DNA from: Acidobacteriota bacterium
Lineage (GTDB): Bacteria > Acidobacteriota > Terriglobia > Terriglobales > Acidobacteriaceae
Length of the DNA stretch: 64,000 bases
Direction of reading: 5' to 3'
NCBI GenBank assembly: GCA_021803035.1
Contig: JAJZME010000006.1
Span: 1-64,000, forward strand
Position 1 is the stretch's first letter. Each line of letters opens with the position of its first letter. Below are positions 41,937 to 52,609 of this stretch, one piece after another. The notes below the pieces were generated by a model. The model made no database searches. It saw only the letters and a program-made list of their open reading frames with translations, and was not told the origin of the DNA. A program made the position numbers and the translations under genes.

Positions 41937-43046
41937 TCAGGCGCGCTCGGCCGCGAGTAGTTGCCGCTTGCGCTCGACGCCCCAGCGATAGCCGGTGAGC
42001 GCGCCGTTGGCGCCCACGACGCGATGACAGGGCACCAGCAGGGCTACGCGGTTGGCGGCGCAGGCCCGCGCTACGGCGCGCGTGGCGTTGGGCGCGCCCA
42101 GTTCCCGGGCCAACTGGCTGTAGGTTCGTGTCTCGCCATGGGGGATCCGGCACAGCGCCTGCCAGACACGCAGTTGGAACGCTGTTCCGCGCAGGTCGAG
42201 TTCTGCACCGGGCTGCCTGGGAAGGGGTGAAGGGCCGCCACGAACACTGGCGACGGCCGCGTCTACCGAGCGGTTGAGCGACGGATCGCGGCGCAGCGTG
42301 GCTGCGGGAAACTCGGCGCGCAGGCTGGCTTCGGCTTCGTCCCTGGTGGCGGCGAGCGCCAGCCAGCACAGACCGCGCGCTGTAGCGCCCACAATCAGCC
42401 AGCCGAACGGCGAGCGCGCCGTTGTGTAGCCGATATGCTCACCACGCCCACCCTGCGCGAAGCGCGCCGGCGTCATACCCAACGATGCGCCCTCGTATGC
42501 GCGGCTCGACGAGCCGAAGCCGGCGCTGTAGATTGCATCGGTGACGGCAGCGCCCTGCTTAAGCGCGCCGCGCAAAGCGGTTGCCCGCAGCGCGCGCTGG
42601 TAGGCAAGCGGGCTGACGCCCATCTGGCGCTTGAAGAGCCGCTGCACGGTGAAGGGGCTGAGCTTGGCCACGCGGCCCAGTTCTGCGAGGCGGACCGGCC
42701 GGTTGAGATTGCGCTCGATGTGCTGGCGGAGCTGGTCGAGCGGATTGTGGCGTGGCGTGGCAGGTGCACAGACGCGGCACGGCCGAAAGCCAGCGGCGAT
42801 GGCGGCTTGCGCGGTGGGAAAAAAGCGCACGTTAACCCGCAGCGGCCGGCGGCTGGTGCAGCAGGGCCGGCAGAAGATGCCGGTGGTGACAACGGCATAG
42901 ACAAATGTGGCCGCCGGGTCGCGGGCCAGCACCTGCTTCCACGCAGTCTCCGCATCGATGTGCGGAGATGCCGCATGCGAAGACGGGGAAGCGGCGATGG
43001 CGGGGGCCGGTTGGGTTCTTTTGCTCATGGCAACATGGTCGCGCAT
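41937..43046 (-). CDS. ada: Ada-type regulator and methylated-DNA-cysteine methyltransferase
   Basis: The 369-residue protein carries all Ada domains. The zinc-bound N-terminal domain has cysteines C59, C63, C90 and C93 (FCRPCC, FRPCRVC); C59 would correspond to the methyl-accepting Cys38 of E. coli Ada. Then come an AraC-type helix-turn-helix (about 105-185) and a C-terminal O6-methylguanine-DNA methyltransferase domain with PCHRV (active C340). It repairs O6-methylguanine and methylphosphotriesters and, once methylated, activates its own regulon. The serine normally before C63 is cysteine. Start could be ATG 43028. Useful in a cell that handles many methyl groups, but it is common and not specific evidence for that. 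Confidence 0.92.
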   Translation of the reverse strand: MRDHVAMSKRTQPAPAIAASPSSHAASPHIDAETAWKQVLARDPAATFVYAVVTTGIFCRPCCTSRRPLRVNVRFFPTAQAAIAAGFRPCRVCAPATPRHNPLDQLRQHIERNLNRPVRLAELGRVAKLSPFTVQRLFKRQMGVSPLAYQRALRATALRGALKQGAAVTDAIYSAGFGSSSRAYEGASLGMTPARFAQGGRGEHIGYTTARSPFGWLIVGATARGLCWLALAATRDEAEASLRAEFPAATLRRDPSLNRSVDAAVASVRGGPSPLPRQPGAELDLRGTAFQLRVWQALCRIPHGETRTYSQLARELGAPNATRAVARACAANRVALLVPCHRVVGANGALTGYRWGVERKRQLLAAERA

Positions 43047-43146
43047 GAACGGCCAGCCGCGCTATCCGGTTCTTGCGCGCAATTCGGCTTTCCGGCGGAT
43101 TGGCTGCCAGGGCTGGCGCTTTTATGGCGCCGGGATCAATGCTGGG

Positions 43147-43581
43147 TCAGCGGACGATGTTGAAGGTGGAAGGTCCCGGCGGGGGCGTGCTGAAGTCGGC
43201 GTCAAAGCCCAACTGCAGCTTGGCGGCCTCCGACATCATGCCCGGGTTCCACGGGGGGTCGAAGACAACGTCAACACGAACGGTGCTGACACCGGGCAGC
43301 GCCGCCAGCTTGCGCTCGACCTCGGCTTTGATGAACTCGCTCATGCCGCAACCGGGAGCGGTGAGCGACATGCGAACCTCAATGCGCGCGCCGCCTTCGC
43401 CGGCAACGGCTTGGGCGGAGTAGATCAGGCCGAGATCTGCGATGTTGACGGGGATTTCAGGATCGTAAATGGTGCGGAGTTGCTCCCAGATTGCCTCTTC
43501 GCGGAAAGCTTCGGACGCGGATGCGCCTGGCTGGCTTACCTCACTGCCGGGGTTCGGATTGGTGGAGTGATTGGAAGTCAT
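43147..43581 (-). CDS. sufT: SufT-like MIP18 family protein (DUF59)
   Basis: The 144-residue protein has a variable Ser/Pro-rich start of about 25 residues and then the DUF59 domain: LRTIYDPEIPVNIADLGLIY, TAPGCGMSEFI with the conserved cysteine, and VVFDPPWNPGMMSEAAK. SufT/MIP18 proteins help mature or transfer iron-sulfur clusters to targets. It is the last gene of the suf operon, 45 bp after sufU, which fixes the assignment. Confidence 0.9.
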   Translation of the reverse strand: MTSNHSTNPNPGSEVSQPGASASEAFREEAIWEQLRTIYDPEIPVNIADLGLIYSAQAVAGEGGARIEVRMSLTAPGCGMSEFIKAEVERKLAALPGVSTVRVDVVFDPPWNPGMMSEAAKLQLGFDADFSTPPPGPSTFNIVR

Positions 43582-43626
43582 AAGTTATCCATGGCTTGAA
43601 CATTCGCGGCTCAAAAAATTACCGCT

Positions 43627-44082
43627 TCACTCGTCTTCAGTGGAAACAGGCTTTTGATCGCCTTCAAGCGCCGACTGCAGCGTGTGCCATGCCAAGGTGG
43701 CGCACTTCACGCGCGCGGGAAATCTCGAGACGCCGGAGAAGACCGCCAGCTTGCCGAGTTCGGAGTTGGCCGCTGTGTTGTGCCCGCCGGTCACCAGGCT
43801 GTGAAACTGCTCGAAGAGGCGTGCCGCTTCGGCCTTGGTTTTGCCTTTCACGCTCTGCGTCATCATGGACGCGGATGCTTTGGAGATGGCGCAGCCGGAG
43901 CCCTGGAAGCCGATGTCGCGGATGGCGTCGCCGTCCATGTCGAGAAAGACGGTGAAGTGGTCGCCGCAAAGCGGGTTGTAGCCCTCGGCAGTGTGGTTTG
44001 CACTGGCGGGCCGGCGATAGTTGCGCGGCGCCTTGCTATGTTCCAGGATGACTTCCTGGTATAAGTCGTTAAGTTCACTCAT
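43627..44082 (-). CDS. sufU: Iron-sulfur scaffold/sulfur carrier SufU
   Basis: The 151-residue protein matches SufU: LYQEVILEHSKAPRNYR, NPLCGDHFTVFL with C39 and the following aspartate, GSGCAISKASASMM, and VKCATLAWHTL with the third cysteine. The three cysteines plus aspartate bind zinc and accept sulfur from SufS. Its start overlaps the sufS stop by 4 bp (ATGA), indicating coupling. It replaces SufE, which is absent here. Confidence 0.94.
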   Translation of the reverse strand: MSELNDLYQEVILEHSKAPRNYRRPASANHTAEGYNPLCGDHFTVFLDMDGDAIRDIGFQGSGCAISKASASMMTQSVKGKTKAEAARLFEQFHSLVTGGHNTAANSELGKLAVFSGVSRFPARVKCATLAWHTLQSALEGDQKPVSTEDE

Positions 44083-45374
44083 TGGCCAAATACCTTTCGC
44101 GCCTTTTTGATGCCTTCGACCAGCACGTCGATTTCTTCGCGCGTGTTGTAAACGGCAAACGACGCACGTGTGGTGGCAGGAATGCCGAAACGCGCCATGA
44201 GAGGCTGCGCGCAGTGGTGGCCGGCGCGGACGGCGATCCCATCGCCGTCGAGAATGGTGCCCAGGTCGTGCGGATGCACGTCATCGAGCACAAATGAAAG
44301 CACTCCGGCGCGGTGGCTGGCCGTGCCGATCAGGCGAATGGTGGGGATGGCGCCGACTTTTTCCGTGGCGTACTCGAGCAGGTCGTGCTCATGGGCCGCG
44401 ATGCGGTCGATGCCAAGACCGGTGACGTAATCGAGCGCCACGCCGAGGGCGATGGCGCCGCCGATGTCGGGCGTGCCGGCCTCAAATTTGGAAGGCGATT
44501 TTTTGTAGGTGGTCTTTTCAAAGGTTACCGAGGCGATCATGTCGCCGCCGCCCTGGTAGGGCGGCATGGCGTCGAGCAGTGCGGCTTTGCCGTAGAGCAC
44601 GCCGATGCCGGTTGGTCCGTAGACTTTGTGGCCGGAGAAGACGTAGAAGTCGCAATCGAGATGCTGCACATCGACGGACAGATGCGGCGCGGCTTGCGCG
44701 CCGTCAAGCAGAACGGGAACACCACGGCTGTGCGCCATGGCGATCAGTTCGCGGACGGGGTTGACGGTTCCCAGCACATTGGAAACATGAGTTACGGCCA
44801 CGATGCGCGTGCGGGGGCCGATGAGCTTCTGAAATTCATCGACCAACAGCTGACCGCGATCGTCGATGGGCGCGACTTTGAGATGCGCGCCTTTCTCTTC
44901 GCAAAGCATCTGCCAGGGCACGATGTTGGAGTGGTGCTCCATGGCGGTGATCAGCACCTCGTCGCCGGCCGCGACGTGGGTACGGCCGAAGGTCTGGGCT
45001 ACGAGATTGATGGCTTCGGTGGCACCGCGGACGAAGACGATCTCGCTTTCGCGCCGGGCGTTCAGGAATCGCTGTACGCTGCGGCGCGCGGCGTCGTGCT
45101 CTTCGGTGGCCTGGACGGAAAGCCAATGCACGCCGCGGTGGATATTGGCATTTTCCTGCTCGTAATAGCGCGCGAGGGCGCGAATGACGGCGCGCGGTTT
45201 CTGTGAAGTGGCGGCGTTGTCAAGGTAGACGAGCCTGCGGCCGTTGATCGTGCGCGAGAGGATGGGGAACTCGGCGCGGATGGCAGCAATGTCGAGGCCG
45301 TGGTCCTGCGGCAGCGCGCGGGATGGCGCGAATGCTTGCGGCTCGACTTGCAGGCGATCGGCGAATGTCGTCAT
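44079..45374 (-). CDS. sufS: Cysteine desulfurase SufS
   Basis: The 431-residue PLP enzyme has the class II cysteine desulfurase features: LVYLDNAATSQKPRAVI, TAMEHHSNIVPWQ, DFYVFSGHKVYGPTGIGVLY with the PLP lysine, and the short active loop AVRAGHHCAQPLM with the catalytic cysteine. It takes sulfur from cysteine for cluster assembly. A 35-residue N-terminal extension precedes the usual start. Its ATG overlaps the sufD stop. Confidence 0.96.
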   Translation of the reverse strand: MTTFADRLQVEPQAFAPSRALPQDHGLDIAAIRAEFPILSRTINGRRLVYLDNAATSQKPRAVIRALARYYEQENANIHRGVHWLSVQATEEHDAARRSVQRFLNARRESEIVFVRGATEAINLVAQTFGRTHVAAGDEVLITAMEHHSNIVPWQMLCEEKGAHLKVAPIDDRGQLLVDEFQKLIGPRTRIVAVTHVSNVLGTVNPVRELIAMAHSRGVPVLLDGAQAAPHLSVDVQHLDCDFYVFSGHKVYGPTGIGVLYGKAALLDAMPPYQGGGDMIASVTFEKTTYKKSPSKFEAGTPDIGGAIALGVALDYVTGLGIDRIAAHEHDLLEYATEKVGAIPTIRLIGTASHRAGVLSFVLDDVHPHDLGTILDGDGIAVRAGHHCAQPLMARFGIPATTRASFAVYNTREEIDVLVEGIKKARKVFGQ

Positions 45375-46753
45375 GCGACCTCCTCGGGACTGGCGTCTGC
45401 CCGTGCTTCTTGCGAAGACGGCGATGCCTGCTGTTCCGCATTGGCAATCTCACGCAGGCGCTTTTGGATGAGTTCTTCAACGAAGTCGCGCGCGGGCTGC
45501 TCCATCATGCGGTCCAGGCACTCAGCGGCGAAGGCGTAAAGCAGCAGATTGCGCGCCGAGCGCTCATCGAGGCCGCGCGAACGCAGGTAGAAAAGCGGCT
45601 CGTCTTCAATGCGGCCGATGGTTGCGCCGTGCGTACACTTGACGTCGTCGGCGCGAATCTCCAACTGCGGCTTGGTGTCGATACGCGCATCGTCGGAGAG
45701 CAGCAGATTGCGGTTGGTCTGCTTGGCGTCGGTCTTCTGCGCGTCCTTGTGCACGACGATGCGGCCGTGAAAGACGCCGCGCGCCTGCTGGTCAAGGATG
45801 CCGTTGTAGAACTGGCGGCTGCTGCCGTTGGGGCTGGCGTGTTCGACGAGCATGTAGTTATCGAGGTGCTGGCGGCCGGCGCCGACAAAGAGGCCATTGA
45901 TAAGGCACTCCGCGCCCGGGCCGTTGAGTACAGGATGGACATTGTTTCGCACCAGGCCGCCGCCCAGCAGGATGGAGTGCGAGGAAACATTGGCTCCGCG
46001 CGCCTGCTCGATGCGCAGGGTGGAGACATTGAAGGAATCATAGTTTTCGCGCTCGACGAGGTAGTGCGAAACGATGGCATCGCCGGCGGCAACCAGTTCG
46101 GTGACGGAGTTCGAGAAAGCGGCGCCGTTGCCGGATGAAACGTAATCTTCGACGATCACCGCCTGGCTTGCGGGCTCGGCAACGATCAGCGTGCGGGGGT
46201 GCGTCATCGTGGGTGCGCCGCCGGTGGTTGACAGAAACAAGAGGTGCACCGGCTGCTCGATGCGCGCGCCGCGCCGGATACGGATGTAAGCGCCGTCTTC
46301 CCAGAGCGCGGTGTTCAGGGCGGCAAAGGCATCGCGGCGCAGATTGACATAACGGCCGAGATGCTGCTCGGCGCCACCGGTCTTGTCGCCGAGCGCCTGC
46401 ACAAGGCTGCTGACCTGGAGGCCGGCGGGAAGATTGCCGGTAGCAGAGAGCCCGGGCGCGAAGCGGCCGTTCACAAACACCAGCCGGCAGGCTGCGCCGG
46501 ACAGATGAAGCGCTTCAATGCCGGGGATGAGGTCATCGGCCGCAGTAGCGCGGCGGAATGGGGTTCGGGTGAGCGGCGCGAGACTGGTAAAGCGCCAGTC
46601 TTCGTCGCGGACAGTGGGAAAACCGTTGGCGGAAAAGGACGCCCAGCCTTCGCTGCGCAACTGGTGCAGCCACACGGGCTCGCTCGCTTCACCACGGGCT
46701 TCCATCTCATTGAAAGCTTCGAAATAGTTCTGCAATTTCGCCGTAGTTGCCAT
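45371..46753 (-). CDS. sufD: Fe-S assembly protein SufD
   Basis: The 460-residue protein is SufD: EDWRFTSLAPLTRTPF near the start, a beta-helix core, VNNVHPVLNGPGAEC-like repeats (here VRNNVHPVLNGPGAECLING), KCTHGATIGRIEDEPLFYLR and RDFVEELIQKRL near the end. With SufB and SufC it forms the SufBC2D scaffold on which clusters are assembled. It lies 12 bp after sufC and overlaps sufS. Confidence 0.95.
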   Translation of the reverse strand: MATTAKLQNYFEAFNEMEARGEASEPVWLHQLRSEGWASFSANGFPTVRDEDWRFTSLAPLTRTPFRRATAADDLIPGIEALHLSGAACRLVFVNGRFAPGLSATGNLPAGLQVSSLVQALGDKTGGAEQHLGRYVNLRRDAFAALNTALWEDGAYIRIRRGARIEQPVHLLFLSTTGGAPTMTHPRTLIVAEPASQAVIVEDYVSSGNGAAFSNSVTELVAAGDAIVSHYLVERENYDSFNVSTLRIEQARGANVSSHSILLGGGLVRNNVHPVLNGPGAECLINGLFVGAGRQHLDNYMLVEHASPNGSSRQFYNGILDQQARGVFHGRIVVHKDAQKTDAKQTNRNLLLSDDARIDTKPQLEIRADDVKCTHGATIGRIEDEPLFYLRSRGLDERSARNLLLYAFAAECLDRMMEQPARDFVEELIQKRLREIANAEQQASPSSQEARADASPEEVA

Positions 46754-46765
46754 TCATCCCCCGTC

Positions 46766-47536
46766 TCAGGCAGGCAATGCCTGTTGCGTTGCCGGCTCAG
46801 CCCAGCCGTATCCCGTCTCTTCAAGCTCCCGCGCCAGCTCCGGCCCGCCGGAGCGCGCGATCTGCCCATCCACAAGCACGTGAACGAAGTCAGGGACGAT
46901 GTAATTCAACAGCCTCTGATAGTGGGTGATGACCAGCATGGAGCGCTCGGGGCCGCGCAGGGCATTGACGCCCCTGGCGACGATCTTCAACGCGTCGATG
47001 TCGAGGCCGGAATCGGTTTCGTCGAGGATGGCGAGTTTGGGCTGCAGCATCGCCATCTGCAGGATCTCGTTGCGCTTCTTTTCGCCGCCGGAAAAGCCCT
47101 CGTTGACCGAGCGGTTCATCAGCTTTTCGTCCATCTCCAGCAGCTTCAGGTTCTCGCGGAAGAGCGGGAGAAAATCCATGGCATCCATCTCATCTTCACC
47201 GCGATATTTGCGGATGGCGTTGATGGCCGAGCGCAAAAAGTACGCGTTGCCGATGCCGGGAATTTCAACCGGATACTGGAAGGCCAGGAAGACGCCCTCG
47301 CAGGCGGCTTCTTCGGGCTTCATCCGCAGCAGGTCCTTGCCGTTATAGAGAATCTCGCCGCCGGTCACCTCGAAGGTGTCGCGGCGCGCCAGCACCTGCG
47401 CCAGCGTGCTCTTGCCTGAGCCGTTCGGCCCCATGATGGAATGCACTTCGCCGGGGTTGATGGTCAGGTTCACGCCCTTCAGAATTTCGTGGCCTTCCAC
47501 GGCCGCGCGCAGGTTTTTGATCTCAAGCAAACTCAT
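46766..47536 (-). CDS. sufC: Fe-S assembly ATPase SufC
   Basis: The 256-residue ABC-type ATPase has Walker A MGPNGSGKSTLAQVL, the Q-loop FLAFQYPVEIPG, the signature FSGGEKKRNEILQ, Walker B LAILDETDSGLDIDAL, and the switch histidine in LVITHYQRLL. It binds SufB and SufD and powers scaffold rearrangement. The frame is open well upstream of the ATG at 47536, but the family start is MSLLEIKNLRA, with a GGAGAA ribosome-binding site. Confidence 0.97.
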   Translation of the reverse strand: MSLLEIKNLRAAVEGHEILKGVNLTINPGEVHSIMGPNGSGKSTLAQVLARRDTFEVTGGEILYNGKDLLRMKPEEAACEGVFLAFQYPVEIPGIGNAYFLRSAINAIRKYRGEDEMDAMDFLPLFRENLKLLEMDEKLMNRSVNEGFSGGEKKRNEILQMAMLQPKLAILDETDSGLDIDALKIVARGVNALRGPERSMLVITHYQRLLNYIVPDFVHVLVDGQIARSGGPELARELEETGYGWAEPATQQALPA

Positions 47537-47586
47537 CTGTGCTCTTCTCCTTGATTCAAGGCCCTGTTCATGGCTCCGGGCGCCGG

Positions 47587-49047
<1,461 letters not shown>

Positions 49048-49159
49048 TTTACCTCCCGGATTTCGCTCCCGATCTTTCGCAAAAGCCCTACACTCAACAG
49101 CTTGGGGAAATCCTGGCAACTGCCTGCAATGCTCCTGCGGTACCGGGCCGCGATTCCGA

Positions 49160-49188
49160 CAATATAGGACTGATTTAGTCCTATATTG
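49160..49188. promoter_or_regulatory. IscR/Rrf2-type operator upstream of sufB
   Basis: A 29-bp perfect palindrome has 12-bp arms and a 5-nt centre; the core is ATATAGGACT, then GATTT, then AGTCCTATAT. It keeps the ATA...GACT-N5-AGTC...TAT pattern and the 25-bp length of the type 1 IscR motif, the site of a [2Fe-2S] Rrf2 regulator. It overlaps AT-rich promoter-like sequence upstream of sufB. No Rrf2 gene is in the window, so the regulator must be elsewhere. Confidence 0.75.
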
Positions 49189-49643
49189 CCAATATACTCC
49201 CAGTACCGCCGGTTTTCAAGCATCGAGCTGGAATTGCGAGCGTAAGGAGCGCGCGTCCGCCAGATAGGGAAATCGCTCTATGCGCAGGCGGTAGCGCGGC
49301 TGTGGCGGCAAGAGGCTGGGGCGGCTGATGGTCTTCTGCGCGGCGTTGCTGCCGACTGCAGAGGAAAACGGTAAGCTCAGCCTCAACTGATGAAAGAGAT
49401 GATTCACGGCCGGGGCGGGATGCAGGCACTTGAGCGCGGCGTGCGGTGACAACCGGGGCCGATCCGCGCCGCGCCGATCAGCGGAAGTTGCAGCTGCTGC
49501 TTGACATTTCCCCCATGCGCGCTTGAAGATGGCTGACGCGGCTGCGTTGGTCTGACCACTTGGCGTCGTAGCTGCGGCGTACGCGCCGGTTCTTGCGTGC
49601 GCAGCTCGTCGAGTCAATGAACACAATCGAAGGGACTGATTCC
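49189..49643. other. Intergenic region between divergent sufB and GH28 genes
   Basis: About 450 bp to the right of the suf operator. A minus-strand frame covers much of it but is Arg/Ser/Ala-rich and matches no family I know. No tRNA, repeat or clear terminator. The GH28 promoter should lie in the right part. Confidence 0.35.
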
Positions 49644-51077
49644 ATGAAACAGGCAATGGGGCGGAGGCGCTTTCTAAAAAGCGCGGCTCAGGGCGCGGTG
49701 GCGGCGCCGATGCTGGCATCGCTGAACAATCTTGGATTTGCACAAACAGACAAGCCGGGGCATATGCCGGCAGCGGCGCCGTGTGCGGCCGAGGCCGCGC
49801 CGGCCGGGCCCAAGGTCACGCTGAATGTGCGCGATTACGGCGCCACGGGCGACGGCAAGACCAACGACACGAAGGCGCTGCAACTGACCATTGAGCGCTG
49901 TTCGGTTCTGGGCGGCGGCACGGTGGTGGTTCCGGCCGGCAATTATTCGACCGGCGCACTGGTGCTCTACAGCGACGTAGCGCTGCACATTGAGGAGGGC
50001 GCGAGCCTGTTGGGCACGGATGATCTGACTCAATATCCGGTCTCGGAAATTCGCTGGCAGGGTCACTGGAGCAAGGGCTACAGCGCGCTGATTTCCTCGC
50101 GGGACAGCAACAACATCAGCATCACCGGTCCGGGCAGGATTGTGGGGAACCCGGCGATTGTGGGGCGCATTCAGAGGTCGACCCACCTGCGGCTGCCCGC
50201 GCTGCTGGAATTTATCAACTGCCGCAATCTGCGCGTGGAGAACTGCTGGACCAGCAATGGCGGCATGTGGTCCATCCACCCCACTTACTGCGAAGACGTA
50301 CTTTTCAAGAACGTTGTTGTAAACAGCGGCGCGGATGGCATCGACGTAGACTCCTGCAGGCACGTGACCATCGACGGCTGCACCTTCAAGACTCACGACG
50401 ACTGCATTTCGCTCAAGTCGGGCCGCGGCGAAGAAGGCTTTACCATCAATCGTCCCACCGAAGACGTGCACATCCTGAACTGCACTTTTTACGATTTTGT
50501 ATGGGCCTGCATCGGCATCGGCAGCGAGACCTCAGCCGGCGTTCGCAATGCGCGCGTGGAAAACTGCAAATGCGTGGGAGCGGGGACCTATGCCATTTAC
50601 ATCAAGACACGAGTCGGACGCGGTGCGTTTATTGAGGACATCTCCATGGACGGCCTCGACGTGTCCGGCACGCGGCTGGGATTTCTGCACTTCAACTTCA
50701 TCAGCAGCGGCAATCACGACAGATTTCCCGTGCCCGGCGATGTTGGCATTCCGAGCGTCAGGAACCTGCGCTTCAGCAACATTCGCGTGCACGATGTACC
50801 GGTGCTGGTGATGGCCACGGACATTGATCCCATCAAGCCCCTCACGGGATTTTCGCTGGCGAACGTGACCGGCACGTGCAAGAGGGGAATTTTCCTGGCG
50901 AACATCAAGGACGCCGCGCTGAGCGACATTCACGTTACCGGCTATTCGGGGCCGCTGCTTAGCATTGACAACGTGACCGGCACCGGGCTTGGCGGCGCGG
51001 CGAAGCTGGAGGCGGCGATGATGCCCAAAGTGCCAAGTCCGTTTCCGGCGCCGGCAACACCGTACCGCCTGCACTGA
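49644..51077 (+). CDS. Exported GH28 polygalacturonase-like glycosidase
   Basis: The 477-residue protein has a twin-arginine signal (GRRRFLKSAAQG), then a start NVRDYGATGDGKTNDTKALQ common to GH28 and related beta-helix enzymes. Catalytic features are D252/D253 in THDDCISLKSG, IGIGSE in place of the usual GHG-linked segment, and YIKTRVGRG for the RIK-type site. The first aspartate (NTD in fungal enzymes) lies in ADGIDVDS. Such bacterial proteins cut galacturonan or rhamnogalacturonan, often from chain ends. ATG 49644 is preferred over the upstream open frame because it gives the export signal. Confidence 0.88.
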   Translation: MKQAMGRRRFLKSAAQGAVAAPMLASLNNLGFAQTDKPGHMPAAAPCAAEAAPAGPKVTLNVRDYGATGDGKTNDTKALQLTIERCSVLGGGTVVVPAGNYSTGALVLYSDVALHIEEGASLLGTDDLTQYPVSEIRWQGHWSKGYSALISSRDSNNISITGPGRIVGNPAIVGRIQRSTHLRLPALLEFINCRNLRVENCWTSNGGMWSIHPTYCEDVLFKNVVVNSGADGIDVDSCRHVTIDGCTFKTHDDCISLKSGRGEEGFTINRPTEDVHILNCTFYDFVWACIGIGSETSAGVRNARVENCKCVGAGTYAIYIKTRVGRGAFIEDISMDGLDVSGTRLGFLHFNFISSGNHDRFPVPGDVGIPSVRNLRFSNIRVHDVPVLVMATDIDPIKPLTGFSLANVTGTCKRGIFLANIKDAALSDIHVTGYSGPLLSIDNVTGTGLGGAAKLEAAMMPKVPSPFPAPATPYRLH

Positions 51078-51240
51078 TTGGATCAGCACGGGCGGCGCAA
51101 TAGCGAGGTTGGGATTTTGCGCCGGCACTGCTCTTAGCCAAGTCAGTGCCGGCCATTTTTGCAGCCGGAGTCCGCCGTTCAACATCTTCGTGCCGCACGG
51201 GATGAGAGAGTTACCATGAATCCGGAGTGGGGAAGGGGCG

Positions 51241-52596
51241 ATGGAACCATACCGTATTCATGTTTTCGTTTGTACGCAGCAAAAGCCGGAGGGTGTTTCT
51301 TCATGCCCGGCTCGCGGCTCGCTTGCGGTTCTCGACAGGCTGGATAAGGAAGTGCAGGCGCGCGGGCTGGCCGGCGAAATTCAGGTGACGACAAGCGGCT
51401 GTATGGGCCTGTGTGACGAAGGGCCCATCATGGTTGTGTATCCGGAAGGGCTTTGGTACCGGCATGTAGGGCCGGCCGACGCCGCCGAAATTGTTGACCG
51501 GCATCTTTGTAACGGCAAGCCCGTCGAGCGGCTGGCGTGGAATGATGCTGCGGCGATGAAAGCCATGTCGGTGGAGCATGGGGAAAAGTTTCGCGCGGCC
51601 GTGGCGGCACGCGAGAAGGCCGGTGTGCTGCCCGATCATCTCATGCAGATGATCCGCAGCTACATGCCGAGCCGTTGCATTCTGACGGCGCTTGAGCTGG
51701 ATGTCTTTACCGCCGTTGGGAATGGCGCCAGCGCGGAGCAGGTTGGGACGCGGATTGAAGCGAATGTGCGCGCGGTGGGCATGCTGCTGAATGCGCTGGT
51801 GGCTATCGGGCTGCTGACCAAAGATGGCGACCAGTACAGGAACACGCCTGATTCAGCGCGCTTCTTTGTGCAAGGCTCGCCGCACAATCGCCGCGGCGGG
51901 CTGCTGCATACCGCCGACATCTGGCATCGCTGGAGCACGCTGACCGAAGCCGTGCGGCGCGGGGCACGCCTGGCGCGCGAAGAAGCGGAGGTCGAAGAGT
52001 GGACGCGCAACTTCATTGCGGGCATGCAGCATAATGCGAGGGATCGGGCACCGCAGGTGGTGCGCGCTTTGGGTACCGGAGGGGTCCGCCGCATTCTTGA
52101 CCTGGGCGGCGGTTCCGGCATTTATTCCATCGCCTTTGCCAAAGCCTCGCCGGAGATTCATTGCGAGATTCTCGATCTGCCTGAAGTTGTGCCTCTGACC
52201 AGCGACTATGTGCGCCACGCGGGCCTGTCGGCTCAGATCAGCCTCCGCGCCGGAGACATGCTGCATGACGATTTGGGCTCCGGCTACGATCTTGTGATGC
52301 TGAATGCCATCTGCCACATGTTTTCCGAAGAGCAGAACAAGGATCTTTTCCGCCGTGCGCGGCAGGCGCTGGCGCCGAATGGCCGCCTGGCCGTGCAGGA
52401 TTTCATTCTCAATCCCGACAAGACGGGGCCGCAGCAGGCGGTGCTGTTTTCGCTCAATATGCTGGTCGGAACCGAAGCGGGCGCCAGCTACAGCGAGCGC
52501 GAGTATGCCGCGTGGATGGAGGCCGCGGGATTGACGGATGTGCAGCGAATTCATCTGGTGGGTCCAAGCGACCTGATTGTGGGGCGGGCGCGCTGA
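51241..52596 (+). CDS. Thioredoxin-like 2Fe-2S ferredoxin fused to an O-methyltransferase
   Basis: The 451-residue protein has two parts. Residues 1-85 are a thioredoxin-fold 2Fe-2S ferredoxin (VFVCTQQKP, SSCPARG, TSGCMGLCDEGPIMVVYP, WYRHVGPADAAEIV) with four cysteines in the order C, C, C-x3-C. Residues 125-451 are a class I SAM methyltransferase of the plant-type/acetylserotonin O-methyltransferase layout: a winged dimerisation domain (ALELDVFTAV, LVAIGLLTKDGD) and a SAM site RRILDLGGGSGIYSIAFAKA. The substrate is unknown. Fusing a redox protein to a small-molecule methyltransferase is unusual; the ferredoxin may regulate or recruit it. SDR follows 13 bp downstream. Confidence 0.85.
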   Translation: MEPYRIHVFVCTQQKPEGVSSCPARGSLAVLDRLDKEVQARGLAGEIQVTTSGCMGLCDEGPIMVVYPEGLWYRHVGPADAAEIVDRHLCNGKPVERLAWNDAAAMKAMSVEHGEKFRAAVAAREKAGVLPDHLMQMIRSYMPSRCILTALELDVFTAVGNGASAEQVGTRIEANVRAVGMLLNALVAIGLLTKDGDQYRNTPDSARFFVQGSPHNRRGGLLHTADIWHRWSTLTEAVRRGARLAREEAEVEEWTRNFIAGMQHNARDRAPQVVRALGTGGVRRILDLGGGSGIYSIAFAKASPEIHCEILDLPEVVPLTSDYVRHAGLSAQISLRAGDMLHDDLGSGYDLVMLNAICHMFSEEQNKDLFRRARQALAPNGRLAVQDFILNPDKTGPQQAVLFSLNMLVGTEAGASYSEREYAAWMEAAGLTDVQRIHLVGPSDLIVGRAR

Positions 52597-52609
52597 AGGA
52601 CGATCAGCT

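Noticed and set aside
49216-49743. Minus-strand frame between sufB and GH28 genes
   Set aside because: It overlaps the GH28 start, is Ala/Arg/Ser-rich and resembles no family; no evidence that it is a gene.
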